A stretch of DNA of 64,000 nt from Nostoc sp. FACHB-280 (GCF_014697615.1 NZ_JACJSD010000014.1:1-64000); one strand, 5' to 3'; shown: positions 8,013 through 19,096, counted from the stretch's first letter. Notes: generated by a model not told the origin, from the sequence alone. Numbers and translations: made by a program.

Positions 8013-11000
8013 TTAATCATAAGAACAGGGAAGTTCAATGAGAAATTCGGTTCCTTTTCCGGGAGTGGATGTACATTTAATTTGACCTTGATGCTTTTCG
8101 ACAATGATTTGGTGGCTAATAGATAAACCTAATCCTGTACCTTTACCGGGTTCCTTGGTGGTAAAGAAAGGGTCGAAAATATGGGAAGTGACATCTTCAG
8201 GGATTCCCAGACCATTATCAGCGATTTTGATGATTACTTGGCGATCGCGCCTTTGAGTACTGATCCAAATTTTTAAAGGTACTCTAGGACAGGTAGTTGA
8301 AGCTTGTAAATGCTGATTCCAGATGACTTTAAACTTATCTTCTAAAGCATCAATACTGTTACTCAGAAGATTCATAAATACTTGATTCAGTTGGGCAGGA
8401 TAACATTCAACCAAAGGTAATGTGCCGTATTCCTTCACCACCTCAATATTGGGGCGGGCATAATTTTCTTTAAGGCGATGTCCTAAAATCAGCAAAGTAC
8501 TATCCAATCCCTGATGAATATCTACTGCTCTTACATCAGCTTCATCAGTACGAGAAAAATTTCTGAGTGATAGTACAATTTCTTTAATTCTTTCCGCACC
8601 GACTTTCATAGAATCTATTGTTTTAGGCAAATCTTCAAGGATAAATTCCAAATTATGATTATCTATTTCTTCTTTAATATTTGGCAATAAAGAATTATAT
8701 TTACGGTAAATCTGCAAAACGCTCAATAACTCTTGGGTATATTCATTTAAATGAATCAGATTACCAAAAATAAAACTAACAGGGTTATTAATTTCGTGAG
8801 CGACCCCAGCGAGTAATTGTCCTAACCCTGCCATTTTCTCGCCCTGAATTAACCGTGCTTGAGTCTGCTTTAATTCACATAAAGTTTGAGTTAATTCTAG
8901 AGTTTGACGTTTTGTTTGTTCCAGTAATTCTGCTTGTTGAATAGCAATCCCTAACTGCACGCCAACTTGTGCTAATAAATTGATTTCTTCATCTTTCCAA
9001 TAACGTGGTTGTGAATTTTGATAAGCGACTAATAGTCCCCATAATCTTTCGCCTTGACGTATAGGTACAAAAGTTTCATTACGAGGTAATTTATCATCTT
9101 CATCTGTATCTTCAAAGGTGGCCAAAACGAGCGGATTAACTTGTATTAGATGTTTCCAACCATCTTTAAAAGAATCAGCAACAAATTTACCACTCCAATC
9201 GGCATTAAAGCGATATATGGCTACTCTCTCGACTTTTAATAACTCACGTACAGCTTGAGTAGTAGTTTTAAAAATAGTTGTTATATCCAACGACTGGCGG
9301 ATTTTATCAATAGTTTCAGCTAATAATTTTTGCCGTTCCATTGATTTTTCGCGTTCATTAGCCTCTGCTAACTGAACGGCTTGAGTTTGAACTTGGGTTA
9401 AATAAGAATCTTGTTTTAAAGCAACTCCTAATTGTTCAGCTATTTGGATCACAAAATCAATTTCTGACTGTTGCCAATTACGCGGAGTTTTACATTGATG
9501 AATACACAATAAGCCCCATAGAAGACCTTCTTGTAAAAGTGGAGCTACTAAATTAGCTCGTACTTGAAATCTTTCGAGAATTTCTATATAACACGAGGGA
9601 AAATTACCTTGATAAATATCAGTAATTACATTGACTCTACCTTGGGCATAAAGAGGGGCAAAATTTTCACTAAAACAATGATCATAAACTTTGTCTGCTA
9701 CTGCTGAAGGATAACCATGACTTACAGCATCATATATAAATTCTCCTTCCCAGTCTTTTTGTTGATCAAATCGAAAAACACCTACACGGTCAGCTTGCAG
9801 TAATTGTCTTACCTCTATGACAGAGGTTTGAAAAATTGTATCTAAATCTAAAGACTCCCGAATTCGGGTAATAATGCTAGTTAAAGTTTTCTGCTGATTG
9901 GCTTGATAGCGAGCTTCATGTAAGAGTTTGTTGTGTTGTAAAGCTACTCCCAAGTTTTCAGCAATTTGAGTCGCAAATTCTATTTCTGAAGGTTGCCAAT
10001 TTCTGGGTTTATCACATTGGTGAACACATAATAAACCCCATAAATTGCCCTGTTTTAGTAGTGGTACTACTAAATTAGCTCGCACTTGGAAATTTCCTAA
10101 AATTTTAGTATGACAGGCACTTAATCCCGCATCATAAATATCAGCTACAGCCTGGACTCTACCTTGTTGATAATGCACCGCAAACTGTTCACCAAAACAA
10201 TAGTCGTAAACTTTAGCAGCTACTACGGAGTCCCACTCTGGTGCAACATCTTCAGAGATAAATTCGCCTTCCCAGTCTTTTTGCGGATCAAAGTGAAAAA
10301 TTGCAACTCTATCTGCTTGCAGCATTTGCCGCACTTCCGTAACGGTAGTTTGAAAAATTGTTTCTAAATCTAGGGATTTACGGATGCGTGTGATTACACT
10401 CGTTAAAGTTTTTTGCTGTTCTGCTTGGGCATTAGCTTGAGCTAGTAGTTCATAGTGTCGCAAGGCTACACCTATTTGCGTACCAATTTTGCTCAACGAT
10501 TCAATTTCATAAGACTGCCATTGTCTAGGAACAGAATTTTGATAGGCAGCAATAATGCCCCAAAGTTTATCACCTTGGAGAATGGGAGCAGTGGCGAAAG
10601 CTTTAGCTTCAAATTGTTCTAATAAAATCACATGGCAATTGGTTAATCCCTCTTGATAAATATCATTGGCGCTAAAAGTTTGGTTTTGAGCATAACGTCC
10701 ACCTTGGGTTTGTTGTAAATAAGTATCGTTAATTACAGGTTGAACATTAACTAAAGGTGTCCAACCTTCAACAAATGATTCAGCAACAAACTCACCACTC
10801 CAATCAGGATTAAAGCGGAATATAGCAACACGATCAGCTTCTAAAAGTTGCCGGATTTCTTGAGTAGTGGTTTTAAAGATGCTATCAATGTCCAAAGGTG
10901 GACGAATTTGATCAACGATTTGGGCAATTACTTGGTCACGTTGGGCTGTTTGTGCCAGTTTTGTTGCTTGTAGTTGAACTTTTTTCAGGTGACTGGCTTG

Positions 11001-11555
11001 TTGAATTGCAATGGTGAGATGGTCAGCAATTTGGCGAATAAATTCAATTTCAGCATCTTGCCATTGACGTGGTTGGCTACATTGATGAATACAAATTAAT
11101 CCCCATAATTCCTGGTCTCTTAATAGGGGAACAATCAGGTTAGCACGGACATTAAATCTACTCAAAATTTCTCGATGACACTTACTCAGTTCAGCATCAT
11201 AAATATCTGCTACTGCTTGTACTTTGCCTTGTTGATAATCAGCCGCGAATCGCTCACCAAAACAATGGTCGTAGACTTTTGCTGCTAAAGCTGATTCCCA
11301 TTGGCCAGCAACATCTTCAGCGACAAATTCTCCTTCCCAGTTTTTTTGATGATCGAATTGAAATATGGCTACTCGATCAGCTTGAAGTAATTGACGGACT
11401 TCTTTGACTGTAATTTTAAATATTGTTTCTAATTCTAAAGATTCTCTGATTCTAACTATCACACTAGCTAGAGCTTTATGTTTTTCTAATTGTTCTTGTA
11501 GTTGAGTATTTGTGGAGATAAATTCGGGTTCTGTGAGTATTGATTCGGCTTCCAT
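8013..11555 (-). CDS. Histidine kinase with five GAF domains, four with cyanobacteriochrome-type cysteines
   Basis: The 1180-residue soluble kinase has five GAF domains (about 30-190, 210-370, 385-540, 560-715, 740-880), a DHp domain with phospho-acceptor H920 (GVAHEINNP) and a HATPase domain ([19 protein letters not shown]). GAF1, GAF3 and GAF4 carry Asp-X-Cys-Phe (C98, C453, C627), each exactly 28 residues before a second cysteine (C126 and C481 in Cys-His, C655 in Cys-Tyr). That is the two-cysteine layout of DXCF cyanobacteriochromes. GAF2 lacks DXCF but has Cys307-His and [11 protein letters not shown], like red/green types. GAF5 has lost the cysteine region. It is therefore probably a multi-colour bilin photoreceptor kinase (inference). 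No response regulator is adjacent. Confidence 0.9.
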   Translation of the reverse strand: MEAESILTEPEFISTNTQLQEQLEKHKALASVIVRIRESLELETIFKITVKEVRQLLQADRVAIFQFDHQKNWEGEFVAEDVAGQWESALAAKVYDHCFGERFAADYQQGKVQAVADIYDAELSKCHREILSRFNVRANLIVPLLRDQELWGLICIHQCSQPRQWQDAEIEFIRQIADHLTIAIQQASHLKKVQLQATKLAQTAQRDQVIAQIVDQIRPPLDIDSIFKTTTQEIRQLLEADRVAIFRFNPDWSGEFVAESFVEGWTPLVNVQPVINDTYLQQTQGGRYAQNQTFSANDIYQEGLTNCHVILLEQFEAKAFATAPILQGDKLWGIIAAYQNSVPRQWQSYEIESLSKIGTQIGVALRHYELLAQANAQAEQQKTLTSVITRIRKSLDLETIFQTTVTEVRQMLQADRVAIFHFDPQKDWEGEFISEDVAPEWDSVVAAKVYDYCFGEQFAVHYQQGRVQAVADIYDAGLSACHTKILGNFQVRANLVVPLLKQGNLWGLLCVHQCDKPRNWQPSEIEFATQIAENLGVALQHNKLLHEARYQANQQKTLTSIITRIRESLDLDTIFQTSVIEVRQLLQADRVGVFRFDQQKDWEGEFIYDAVSHGYPSAVADKVYDHCFSENFAPLYAQGRVNVITDIYQGNFPSCYIEILERFQVRANLVAPLLQEGLLWGLLCIHQCKTPRNWQQSEIDFVIQIAEQLGVALKQDSYLTQVQTQAVQLAEANEREKSMERQKLLAETIDKIRQSLDITTIFKTTTQAVRELLKVERVAIYRFNADWSGKFVADSFKDGWKHLIQVNPLVLATFEDTDEDDKLPRNETFVPIRQGERLWGLLVAYQNSQPRYWKDEEINLLAQVGVQLGIAIQQAELLEQTKRQTLELTQTLCELKQTQARLIQGEKMAGLGQLLAGVAHEINNPVSFIFGNLIHLNEYTQELLSVLQIYRKYNSLLPNIKEEIDNHNLEFILEDLPKTIDSMKVGAERIKEIVLSLRNFSRTDEADVRAVDIHQGLDSTLLILGHRLKENYARPNIEVVKEYGTLPLVECYPAQLNQVFMNLLSNSIDALEDKFKVIWNQHLQASTTCPRVPLKIWISTQRRDRQVIIKIADNGLGIPEDVTSHIFDPFFTTKEPGKGTGLGLSISHQIIVEKHQGQIKCTSTPGKGTEFLIELPCSYD

Positions 11556-11960
11556 ATTTTAAATTGGTTGTTAGTCAAAAAATTTTTAATACCAGTTTTC
11601 CCCATCAGGAAGACTGATGACACAGCACATCAATTACTATGTTGCCCACTTTTGGCAGATAATCAACCATAAATGTGTCAAGTTGAGAATTTAGCTAAAT
11701 ATTGTGGAAAGCAATTTATTCAAAGGACTGACAATTTAGAAAATCAGGATTTTGTGAGGGTAAGGTTGGAACAATTTAACTTCTATGCACAAGAACTTAT
11801 GAGCGTGTCAAAGTCAGAGAACAAAACCTTTTTGATTCTTGGATATGTAAATGGTTTTATTTAAACTTCGGGTTTATCTTAAAATTGACCTGACAGACGA
11901 CAAGATTTCAGGTTAAATATTGTCAGATATGCACTCTGCAAGAGTTGTCAGGTATTATTC
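11556..11960. other. Gene-poor interval between the GAF kinase and murJ
   Basis: The two flanking genes diverge, so both promoters should lie here. An open frame at 11673-11864 gives 63 residues with no recognisable family and no Shine-Dalgarno sequence, and I do not call it. An inverted pair CCTGACA (about 11889) and TGTCAGG (about 11946), with a further TTGTCAG between, lies just before murJ and could be a regulatory site, but the evidence is weak. Confidence 0.4.
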
Positions 11961-13565
11961 GTGACTAATCAAGAACAAAAATCATCTCGTTCTTTCGCTG
12001 GAATTGCTGGCATTGTTGCGGCAGCCACATTAATTAGTAAAGTATTTGGTTTGGTACGGCAGCAAGCGATCGCTGCCGCTTTTGGTGTTGGTGCAGCTGC
12101 TACTGCTTATAGCTATGCCTATATTATTCCTGGCTTTTTATTGATATTGCTGGGTGGGGTGAATGGGCCGTTACACAGTGCTGTTGTGAGTGTTTTAGCC
12201 AAGCGCAAGCAACAAGAAGCAGCGCCTTTGGTAGAAACTGTGACAACGTTAGTGGGTGGCATTTTGTTAGTAGTAACGGTTGCCCAGGTTTTTTTAGCAG
12301 ATACGATTGTTGATATTGTCGGTCATGGTTTGGCAGAAAATACAAGAGCGATCGCTATCCAACAACTGCAAATCATGGCACCGATGGCTTTATTTTCCGG
12401 CTTGATTGGCATCGGCTTCGGTACCCTAAATGCGGCTAATCAATATTGGTTACTTTCAATTAGTCCCTTATTATCGAGTGTTACCGTAGTTGTGGGCATT
12501 GGGATTTTGGCTTTGCAACTGGGTAAAAACATTATTCTGCCAGAATACGCCTTTATGGGCGGGATGGTGTTAGCTTGGGGAACGTTAGCCGGCGCAATTC
12601 TTCAATGGGTGGTGCAACTAATTGTGCAGTGGCGATTAGGACTGGGGACACTACGTTTACGATTTGATTTTAAAGCCCCTGGTGTTCAAGAAGTCATTAA
12701 AATTATGACTCCGGCAACAATTTCTTCGGGAATGATGCCGATTAATGTGGCTACTGACCTTTACTTTGCCAGTCCGATTCCTGGGGCTGCGGCTGGGTTT
12801 AACTATGCAAATTTGCTAGTGCAAACACCTTTAGGAATTATTTCTAATATTATTTTGTTACCTTTATTGCCCATTTTTGCCAAACTAGCAGAACCCGAAA
12901 ATTGGCCAGATTTAAAATTACGCATTCGCCAAGGTTTATTACTGACTGCCTGCACGATGCTACCTCTAGGCGCTTTGATGGTAGTGTTATCTGTACCAAT
13001 TGTGCAGATAGTATATGAACGGGGAGCCTTTAAACAAGATGCTACAAAGTTAGTTTCTTCGTTATTAGTTGCTTATGGAATCGGGATGTTTGTTTACTTG
13101 GGGCGTGATGTGTTGGTGCGGGTATTTTACGCTTTAGGAGATGGACAAACACCGTTTCGCATCAGCACTTTTAACATTTTGCTAAACATTGTCTTGGATT
13201 ATTTCTTTGTACAACCCTTTGGCGCACCAGGTTTGGTGTTAGCAACTGTAGGTGTGAATTGCAGTTCAATGTTAATGCTGTTATGGTTGCTAGACCGCAA
13301 GCTGAATGGTTTACCTTGGCGTGAGTGGAGTGTGCCAATTTTTGGTTTATTTGGTAGTAGTGTAGTGGCTGGGTTTATCAGCTATGGGACTTTGTTTGGT
13401 TTACAGCAGTTGTTAGGTACAAAAGGTTTAATAATTCAGTTAATAGAGTTATCAGTGGCTGGTGTAGTTGGTTTAGTTGTGTTTGGTGCGATCGCCTCAC
13501 TGATTAAAATTCCAGAAGTCAATACTTTTGCAATGCGAATGCGCCAGCGTTTCTTCAAAAAATAA
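11961..13565 (+). CDS. murJ: Lipid II flippase MurJ
   Basis: The 534-residue protein has about 14 membrane segments and the MurJ/MviN opening ATLISKVFGLVRQQAIAAAFG with the family arginine. Further conserved pieces include the PGAAAGFNYANLLVQTPLGI segment with QTPLG, and VRVFYALGDGQTPF near residue 390. MurJ flips lipid II across the inner membrane for peptidoglycan synthesis. The start is a GTG (GTGACTAATCAAG), with AAGAGTTGTCAGG upstream and no strong Shine-Dalgarno sequence. A HIP1 site (GCGATCGC) lies inside the fourth line of the gene. A stem TTCACCC/GGGTGAA just downstream (13578-13595) may end the transcript. Confidence 0.93.
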   Translation: MTNQEQKSSRSFAGIAGIVAAATLISKVFGLVRQQAIAAAFGVGAAATAYSYAYIIPGFLLILLGGVNGPLHSAVVSVLAKRKQQEAAPLVETVTTLVGGILLVVTVAQVFLADTIVDIVGHGLAENTRAIAIQQLQIMAPMALFSGLIGIGFGTLNAANQYWLLSISPLLSSVTVVVGIGILALQLGKNIILPEYAFMGGMVLAWGTLAGAILQWVVQLIVQWRLGLGTLRLRFDFKAPGVQEVIKIMTPATISSGMMPINVATDLYFASPIPGAAAGFNYANLLVQTPLGIISNIILLPLLPIFAKLAEPENWPDLKLRIRQGLLLTACTMLPLGALMVVLSVPIVQIVYERGAFKQDATKLVSSLLVAYGIGMFVYLGRDVLVRVFYALGDGQTPFRISTFNILLNIVLDYFFVQPFGAPGLVLATVGVNCSSMLMLLWLLDRKLNGLPWREWSVPIFGLFGSSVVAGFISYGTLFGLQQLLGTKGLIIQLIELSVAGVVGLVVFGAIASLIKIPEVNTFAMRMRQRFFKK

Positions 13566-13577
13566 TTCTTGATTTGG

Positions 13578-13595
13578 TTCACCCAACTGGGTGAA
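13578..13595 (+). terminator. Short hairpin after murJ
   Basis: TTCACCC and GGGTGAA form a 7-bp stem with a 4-base loop 13 bases after the murJ stop, followed by GGATTTTT. It is a plausible but weak intrinsic terminator, and the repeated CACCC motifs downstream (13604, 13621) suggest it may also be a repeat. Confidence 0.4.
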
Positions 13596-13705
13596 GGATT
13601 TTTCACCCATTCGGCTACCTGGGTGTAGGAGGGTAAAACGAATTAAAAAAGCGACTCTAGTAGTAGAGAGCATTGATTGCACTCAACTCTAGTGGAGAGA
13701 AACTT

Positions 13706-14218
13706 ATGAAACTCAGAACTTTAACTACTTCTTTTCTCGTAGTTGCTTCTATTGTCCTCTCAGCTGGAATTGCGGCTGCTCAAACTGCTGGTACTAACGG
13801 TAGCTACATTGGTGCTGGTGTTGCAGCAGGTGCTACTAGTGGTGGACAAGGAAACGATAACGCTCAATTTGGTGGTAATGTCCAAGGACGTTATGCCATA
13901 CCTAATGCACCTGTATCACTGCGAGGAAGCGTGTTATTTGGTGGTGATACAACTGCCTTTATGCCTATCTTGACTTACGATGCTGCGATCGCCAAAAATA
14001 CTAATGTTTATTTAGGTGGTGGTTACTCATTTTTGGCTAATGAAGGTCACAACACCCCATTAGGTAATCGCAACGCACCTGTAGTCACCTTGGGTTTAGA
14101 GTCGGAAGTTAGCAAAAACGTTATTGCCTATGGCGATGCTAAATGGGGTATTGACGCTTATAAAAACAGTGATGCGGATGCTGTTAGCTTCCAAGCAGGA
14201 TTAGGCTATCGTTTCTAA
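13706..14218 (+). CDS. Small exported outer-membrane beta-barrel-like protein
   Basis: From ATG 13706 (MKLRTLTTSFLVV; GGAGAGA nine bases upstream) the product is 170 residues. It has a signal peptide cut near AAAQ-TAG (about residue 25). The rest is Gly-rich and alternates polar and apolar residues (YIGAGVAAGA, PVSLRGSVLFGG, VYLGGGYSFLA, VVTLGLESEV), ending in GLGYRF. A terminal Phe after an amphipathic strand is the usual beta-barrel assembly signal, so about eight strands in the outer membrane are likely. No cargo or enzyme motif is seen, so its role is unknown. It converges on the histidine kinase gene downstream. Confidence 0.75.
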   Translation: MKLRTLTTSFLVVASIVLSAGIAAAQTAGTNGSYIGAGVAAGATSGGQGNDNAQFGGNVQGRYAIPNAPVSLRGSVLFGGDTTAFMPILTYDAAIAKNTNVYLGGGYSFLANEGHNTPLGNRNAPVVTLGLESEVSKNVIAYGDAKWGIDAYKNSDADAVSFQAGLGYRF

Positions 14219-14273
14219 AAGCCGGACTAGAGTGCTGAATCAAAATACGAGTCTCTCACCTCTAGTCCCTCTT

Positions 14274-16001
14274 TCAAGATTCCCGCACAGTCAGAGGTAG
14301 GCGTACCGTAAAAGTCGAGCCTACTCCTGGCTGACTTTTCACAGAAATTTCACCACCCATCATCTGACAAAAATGACGACTGATAGCTAAACCTAGTCCA
14401 GTACCACCATATTTTTTAGTGGTGGAATTATCTCCTTGGGTAAAAGGTTGAAATAACTGCTGCTGTTGTTGTTGAGTCATTCCAATACCTGTATCAGCAA
14501 CAATAAACGCAATCATTCCAAAGGGAGAGTCTGATAATGAGTTGGGTTTTTCACTTTTAACGGTGAGGGTGACTTTGCCGTTAGTAGTGAATTTAGACGC
14601 ATTACTTAACAAGTTTAAAAGTACTTGTCGCATTCTTGTCTGATCGGCATACATTGTACCTAGCTGTTCGTCGTAGTCTACTTCTAAAATGTTGCCATTT
14701 TTTTCGACGGAAGGCTTAATAGTCAACACCAGATTATTAACCAGATTGGCAATTTCAAATGTCTCTGGATAAAGAGTCATTTTCCCCGCTTCAATTTTGG
14801 ATAAGTCGAGGATGTCATTAATCAATTCTAATAAGTGTCTACCTGCGGAATTGATTGTTTCTAAATCAGTAATAAAGTCACCTGATAAATTTAAATCTGT
14901 AGCATCATCTTGGAGTAATTGGCTAAGTCCAATAACTGCATTTAAGGGTGTACGTAATTCGTGGCTGACGTTAGCTAAAAAGACACTTTTGGCGGTGCTG
15001 GCGGCTTCCGCTAGTTCTTTAGCTTGTTCTAGTTGTTTTGTGCGTTCTGAAACTCGCTCAATCAACCGATTTAATGATTTGGCTAATAAGCCAATTTCAT
15101 CTTCGGTGGTGACGGGGGCGCGTAAATCAAAGTTCGATTTGCGGGCGACTTGTTCGGCGACTTGAGTCACTGTAATGACTGGTTCGGCGATCGCTCGACT
15201 GGTGCGCCATGCGATAATAGCTGCGATCGCGACCGATACCAGCATACTCACCATCACAATTAATCTTTCAACACCTTTTGCCTGTTCTACATCTATCTGC
15301 CTATCTTGTTCTTGATTTTCGGCAGTTTGCAGAATATTCGTTAATTTCTCTGAAAGGCTATCTAATTGCATGGCAGTTTCACCACGCATAATTTTTAACA
15401 ACTGCTCTCGGACTACAACAATTTGTTGGGGCTGTAATGGCTGTTGATCAATTTCCTTTAATACAGCTTCTATTTGAGCTACGTAGGATTTTAAATTAAT
15501 TGTATAATCTTCCAATAAAGCCTGTAAATTAGCACTAGTCGCTGCTAATTGCATTGGCTTTCTTTCGATAAAACTGTCAATCTTTTTCTCTAAATCTTCA
15601 GCTTTATTAACATTTCTTAAAAACTCTGTTTTTTTAGTGAGTAGTTGTTGAGAATTATCTAATACTGCGACTAAATTAGAACTATGTAATTGCGCTCCTA
15701 ATACAGCATTTTTATAGTTAGTTAGTAGTTGGCGTTGTTCTTGAGCTTGATTAAACTGCCTAATTTCTTTTCCGCGGTAGTAGTTGGCAATTACCAGACC
15801 AGTAAGTGAGCCAAAAAAACCAATACCAATAGCTACAAAGTAGCCGTAGCCAATTTTTTGATGTATCCGCCAAGAACTAGCTTTGAGTTTCCCACTGGAG
15901 GGGAATTCGATTGTGGGCAGTTCTTCGCTTGATGAATCTTTGGCTGGCATTTTTTTGCTTTCTGAATTACTGTCAATTGGGTTAGGCTTGTGAGTTTGCA
16001 T
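14274..16001 (-). CDS. Membrane sensor histidine kinase with HAMP domain
   Basis: The 575-residue kinase has a cytoplasmic N-terminal tail, a first membrane segment (about 48-70), a helical extracytoplasmic sensor of about 170 residues resembling four-helix CHASE3-like modules, a second membrane segment (about 248-266), a HAMP linker ([13 protein letters not shown]), a HisKA domain with [13 protein letters not shown] (His near residue 347), and a HATPase domain ([17 protein letters not shown]). It autophosphorylates and passes phosphate to a separate response regulator not encoded nearby. The ligand is unknown. A polyglutamine stretch ([12 protein letters not shown]) occurs in the ATP lid region. 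The ATG start at 16001 is clear. Confidence 0.88.
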   Translation of the reverse strand: MQTHKPNPIDSNSESKKMPAKDSSSEELPTIEFPSSGKLKASSWRIHQKIGYGYFVAIGIGFFGSLTGLVIANYYRGKEIRQFNQAQEQRQLLTNYKNAVLGAQLHSSNLVAVLDNSQQLLTKKTEFLRNVNKAEDLEKKIDSFIERKPMQLAATSANLQALLEDYTINLKSYVAQIEAVLKEIDQQPLQPQQIVVVREQLLKIMRGETAMQLDSLSEKLTNILQTAENQEQDRQIDVEQAKGVERLIVMVSMLVSVAIAAIIAWRTSRAIAEPVITVTQVAEQVARKSNFDLRAPVTTEDEIGLLAKSLNRLIERVSERTKQLEQAKELAEAASTAKSVFLANVSHELRTPLNAVIGLSQLLQDDATDLNLSGDFITDLETINSAGRHLLELINDILDLSKIEAGKMTLYPETFEIANLVNNLVLTIKPSVEKNGNILEVDYDEQLGTMYADQTRMRQVLLNLLSNASKFTTNGKVTLTVKSEKPNSLSDSPFGMIAFIVADTGIGMTQQQQQQLFQPFTQGDNSTTKKYGGTGLGLAISRHFCQMMGGEISVKSQPGVGSTFTVRLPLTVRES

Positions 16002-16573
16002 TCCTCAAATCTCCTCGCCCTTCCGCAAAAATCGCCACATCAATTCCATCTTTAAAATTAAATTAACTGGTGATTAACACCTACACAATTTTTTGTAAGA
16101 AGCAGCGTAAATAATTATTCTTTAAATAATTGTCATGACTTCATTGTATTTAGGTGATTTTGATATGAATGTATACAAAAACACTGAAAAATGATAAAAC
16201 TCTGTGTTTACATATAATTAATACTTCTTTATAGTAAAGCTTATATTGAAATTTTATCTTTAGGGTTACGGTTTTTGAAACCTAGTTAATATCAGGTAGG
16301 TTTTAACTATTAGATACACTGTACTTATTTTTAATCTTGTCTTGTTATGATGGAAATACTTAAATGCCAGACAGATTAATTCATATCGCATCTTAACATC
16401 GATCAGTAGGATTCTCAAACAATTTTAGAATTTGGATTGCCTAGAGACTAAAAAACCTCTGCCTTGCTACTACCCAAGCAATACAAAGACAGAGGAATTT
16501 TTATATCTAGGGAGTGTTGGCTGTATTTTACTCCCGATTTTGCTCAGTTGGTGATTGTGACTCTGTTAGAGTA
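16002..16573. other. Long AT-rich intergenic interval upstream of the HAMP kinase gene
   Basis: This 570-base stretch has no gene that I can support. It should hold the kinase promoter at its left end and the metK terminator at its right end (16456-16502). The middle is AT-rich with poly-A and poly-T runs. Confidence 0.6.
16456..16502 (-). terminator. Likely terminator downstream of metK
   Basis: CCTCTGCCTTG (16456-16466) pairs with CAAAGACAGAGG (16484-16495) apart from two mismatches or bulges. The stem is flanked by AAAAA on the left and TTTTT on the right, so it could stop transcription in both directions. It lies about 75 bases beyond the metK stop. Confidence 0.65.
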
Positions 16574-17836
16574 CTAAGCGATCGCAGTTGAACGCAACTG
16601 AGAAACTGCTTGCTTTAACAACTCAGCCTTATCGATTTGTTCCCAAGGCAAGTCTAAATCATTCCGTCCCAAGTGACCGTAAGCCGCGATGTCCTGATAA
16701 AAACGTCCGCCTCTTTCACTTGGTAAGTTACGTAAGTTGAAGCTATGAATAATTCCTGCTGGACGTAGTTCAAAGTTTTGTTTGACTAATTCCAACAAAA
16801 TTTCATCATCAACTTTGCCAGTCCCAAAGGTTTCTAGGAGAATACTAACTGGTCTAGCAACACCGATTGCATAACTCAACTGCACTTCGCATTTTTCTGC
16901 CAAGCCAGCAGCTACAATGTTTTTGGCTACATAACGCGCCGCATAAGCCGCAGAACGGTCTACTTTTGTGGGGTCTTTGCCAGAGAAAGCGCCACCACCA
17001 TGACGGGAATAACCACCGTAGGTATCAACAATGATTTTTCTGCCTGTCAAACCAGAGTCACCTTGCGGCCCACCAATCACAAATTTACCCGTAGGATTGA
17101 CTAAAAAGCGAGTTTCTTGATCAGGCTTGATAGTAATATCACTAAAAACAGGCTCAACCACTGCTGTCCAGAGGTCTTGCTTAATTTTAGCTTGCACTGC
17201 GGCTTCATCAGTGATTTCCCCAATTGTAGCCGTATGCTGTGTGGAAATCAGGATAGTATCAATGCCTACAGGTTTACCATCTTCGTAGACTACGGTTACT
17301 TGAGTTTTACCGTCGGGACGCAGGTATGATAATTCGCCTGTTTTGCGGACTGCTGCCAGTCGGCGGGCAATGCGGTGTGCCAAACTGATGGGTAAGGGCA
17401 TCAGTTCTGGAGTTTCGTTACAAGCAAAGCCAAACATGATACCTTGGTCGCCAGCCCCAGTGGTATCGAATAGTTCTTCGCTATCCTGTTGACGGGTTTC
17501 ATGGGCAACATTTACACCTTGGGCAATATCAGGTGATTGTTCATCTAAGGCTACAATTACGCTGGTGCTATTAGCAGAAAAGCCGTTATCTGCATCAACA
17601 TAGCCAATTTCAGCGATCTTTTTGCGAGCTAGATGCACATAGTTGACATTAGCTTTAGTAGTAATTTCACCAGTAATTAATACTAAACCAGTATTAACTA
17701 CTACTTCCGCAGCTACGCGACTGCTGGGGTCTTGTGCCAGTAAGGTATCAAGAATCGTATCTGAAATTTGATCGCAGATTTTATCTGGATGGCCTTCAGT
17801 TACTGACTCGGAGGTAAATAAATAGCGTCTAGACAA
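16574..17836 (-). CDS. metK: S-adenosylmethionine synthase
   Basis: MetK joins ATP and methionine to make S-adenosylmethionine, the cell's methyl donor, in the cytosol. Family signatures are plain: [20 protein letters not shown] at the start, [15 protein letters not shown] in the middle and [19 protein letters not shown] later. I place the start at a TTG (17834-17836) giving [10 protein letters not shown] and 420 residues, because a perfect AGGAGG lies seven bases upstream. The in-frame codons before it (from 17866) would put that sequence inside the gene. It is transcribed alone, with a hairpin terminator downstream. Confidence 0.96.
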   Translation of the reverse strand: MSRRYLFTSESVTEGHPDKICDQISDTILDTLLAQDPSSRVAAEVVVNTGLVLITGEITTKANVNYVHLARKKIAEIGYVDADNGFSANSTSVIVALDEQSPDIAQGVNVAHETRQQDSEELFDTTGAGDQGIMFGFACNETPELMPLPISLAHRIARRLAAVRKTGELSYLRPDGKTQVTVVYEDGKPVGIDTILISTQHTATIGEITDEAAVQAKIKQDLWTAVVEPVFSDITIKPDQETRFLVNPTGKFVIGGPQGDSGLTGRKIIVDTYGGYSRHGGGAFSGKDPTKVDRSAAYAARYVAKNIVAAGLAEKCEVQLSYAIGVARPVSILLETFGTGKVDDEILLELVKQNFELRPAGIIHSFNLRNLPSERGGRFYQDIAAYGHLGRNDLDLPWEQIDKAELLKQAVSQLRSTAIA

Positions 17837-17847
17837 AGAGATTTCCT
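17837..17847 (-). promoter_or_regulatory. Strong ribosome binding site deciding the metK TTG start
   Basis: On the minus strand AGGAGG is followed by seven bases and then TTG. This supports a rare TTG initiation codon for an essential gene, over the ATA/ATT-rich codons further upstream. Confidence 0.75.
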
Positions 17848-18092
17848 CCTGTAAGAGTATAATCACTGACTAAATAAAGTATTTAGTTCAGCTAATTATT
17901 TCTAGAATCATATCAATCTTGACACATTCCGTAGTAAGTGTATTTTTAGATTTTTAAAAAGAGATAATCAAATTTGGGTATTTGTAAAGGAATTAATAAT
18001 TAAATATTTGGGAAAGTCAGCCCGGTACACTCCCTAATCTTTCATACCTATATTCCCCTAAAATAAGGAGCGAGTAAGCGTCAATAATTATT

Positions 18093-19052
18093 ATGCGAGT
18101 AGTAGCCCTTGTACCTGGCGGAATTGGCGACCAAATTCTCTTCTTTCCGACTTTAGATAGTCTGAAGCGTTATTATCCCGACGCTCAGATAGATGTCGTT
18201 ACGGAACCCCAGTCAAAGGCTGCCTATCGAGTGAGCAAGTCTGTTCACGAGGTACTGACCTTTGATTATAAAGATCGCAACAGTCTAGCAGATTGGGGTA
18301 ACTTGGTAGGCACAATGCGCGATCGCGAGTATGATGTCGCCATTGCTTTTGGGCAAAGCTGGTTAGTGGGACTAATGCTCTGGTTAACAGGGATTCCCAT
18401 GCGGATTGGCTTTCAAGGCAAAGGAGCCGTGTTTCTGACTCATACTGTGCCGTTTAATCCATCTCAGTATGTAGCGGCGGCGTATCACGAGTTGCTAAAA
18501 CCATTGGGTATAGCCACACCCGTACCAGAGTTAGCAGTAAATGTCCCGAAACCCGATATCGACTGGTCACAAAATGAGCAAAAACGTCTAGGCGTAAATG
18601 ACACAGGCTACGTCTTGATTTATGGAGGGGTTGATGCAGGCTCACGGGCGAAAGGTGCTGAGAAAATCTATCCGGTTGAGCATTGGCAGCCAATTATTCA
18701 AGAATTTCAACAAAAACAGCCAGATATGTCTGTAGTTGTGATTCAAGGTGCTGATGATGAACAGTTTGTGCGATCGCTCCGCGAATCCTGTCCAGAAATC
18801 AAAGTCACATCTCCTGATAATACAGGTAAGTTGACAGCTATGATTGCCGGTGCAAACCTAATGCTGTCTACCGAAAGTGCGCCATTACAGTTGAGTGTCG
18901 CAGCTCAGACTTATACCATTGGTCTGTTCGGCTCTTCAGATCCAGGTAAATTGTTACCAAAAAGTGAAAAATTCCTCGCTATTAAATCCCCCTCTGGGAA
19001 AGTAGCAGATATTTCACCCACAACAGTTTCCGAAAAAATCTGGGGCGGCTAA
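18093..19052 (+). CDS. Glycosyltransferase family 9 (heptosyltransferase-like)
   Basis: The 319-residue protein starts MRVVALVPGGIGDQILFFPT, the GT9 opening (normally GxGDxL), and has the donor-site region VVVIQGADDEQFVRSL followed by LMLSTESAPLQLSVA, where family members read D/E-S-G-P-x-H. Here the sequence is TESAPLQL, so the usual His is replaced. GT9 enzymes add heptose or similar sugars to lipopolysaccharide cores. Cyanobacterial members have unknown substrates. It is a single gene that diverges from metK across about 250 bases. Confidence 0.8.
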   Translation: MRVVALVPGGIGDQILFFPTLDSLKRYYPDAQIDVVTEPQSKAAYRVSKSVHEVLTFDYKDRNSLADWGNLVGTMRDREYDVAIAFGQSWLVGLMLWLTGIPMRIGFQGKGAVFLTHTVPFNPSQYVAAAYHELLKPLGIATPVPELAVNVPKPDIDWSQNEQKRLGVNDTGYVLIYGGVDAGSRAKGAEKIYPVEHWQPIIQEFQQKQPDMSVVVIQGADDEQFVRSLRESCPEIKVTSPDNTGKLTAMIAGANLMLSTESAPLQLSVAAQTYTIGLFGSSDPGKLLPKSEKFLAIKSPSGKVADISPTTVSEKIWGG

Positions 19053-19068
19053 TTTCATACCAATTATG

Positions 19069-19096
19069 TAGAGATGTTGTATACAACGTCTCTACA
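19069..19096. repeat. 28-bp palindromic repeat (GTAGAGA...TCTCTAC), copy 1
   Basis: Arms GTAGAGATGTTG and CAACGTCTCTAC meet at a central TATA, with one mismatched pair. A second 28-bp copy lies at 48100-48127 after ileS and a decayed one at 26983-27010. Two of the three sit just after plus-strand genes, so they may double as terminators. Confidence 0.75.

Noticed and set aside
11673-11864. A 63-residue plus-strand open frame before murJ
   Set aside because: It has no Shine-Dalgarno sequence, no recognisable motif, and lies in the promoter interval of two divergent genes.
17867-18092. Possible SAM riboswitch before metK
   Set aside because: I could not find a SAM-I or SAM-II-like core. The only clear signal is the Shine-Dalgarno sequence beside the TTG start.
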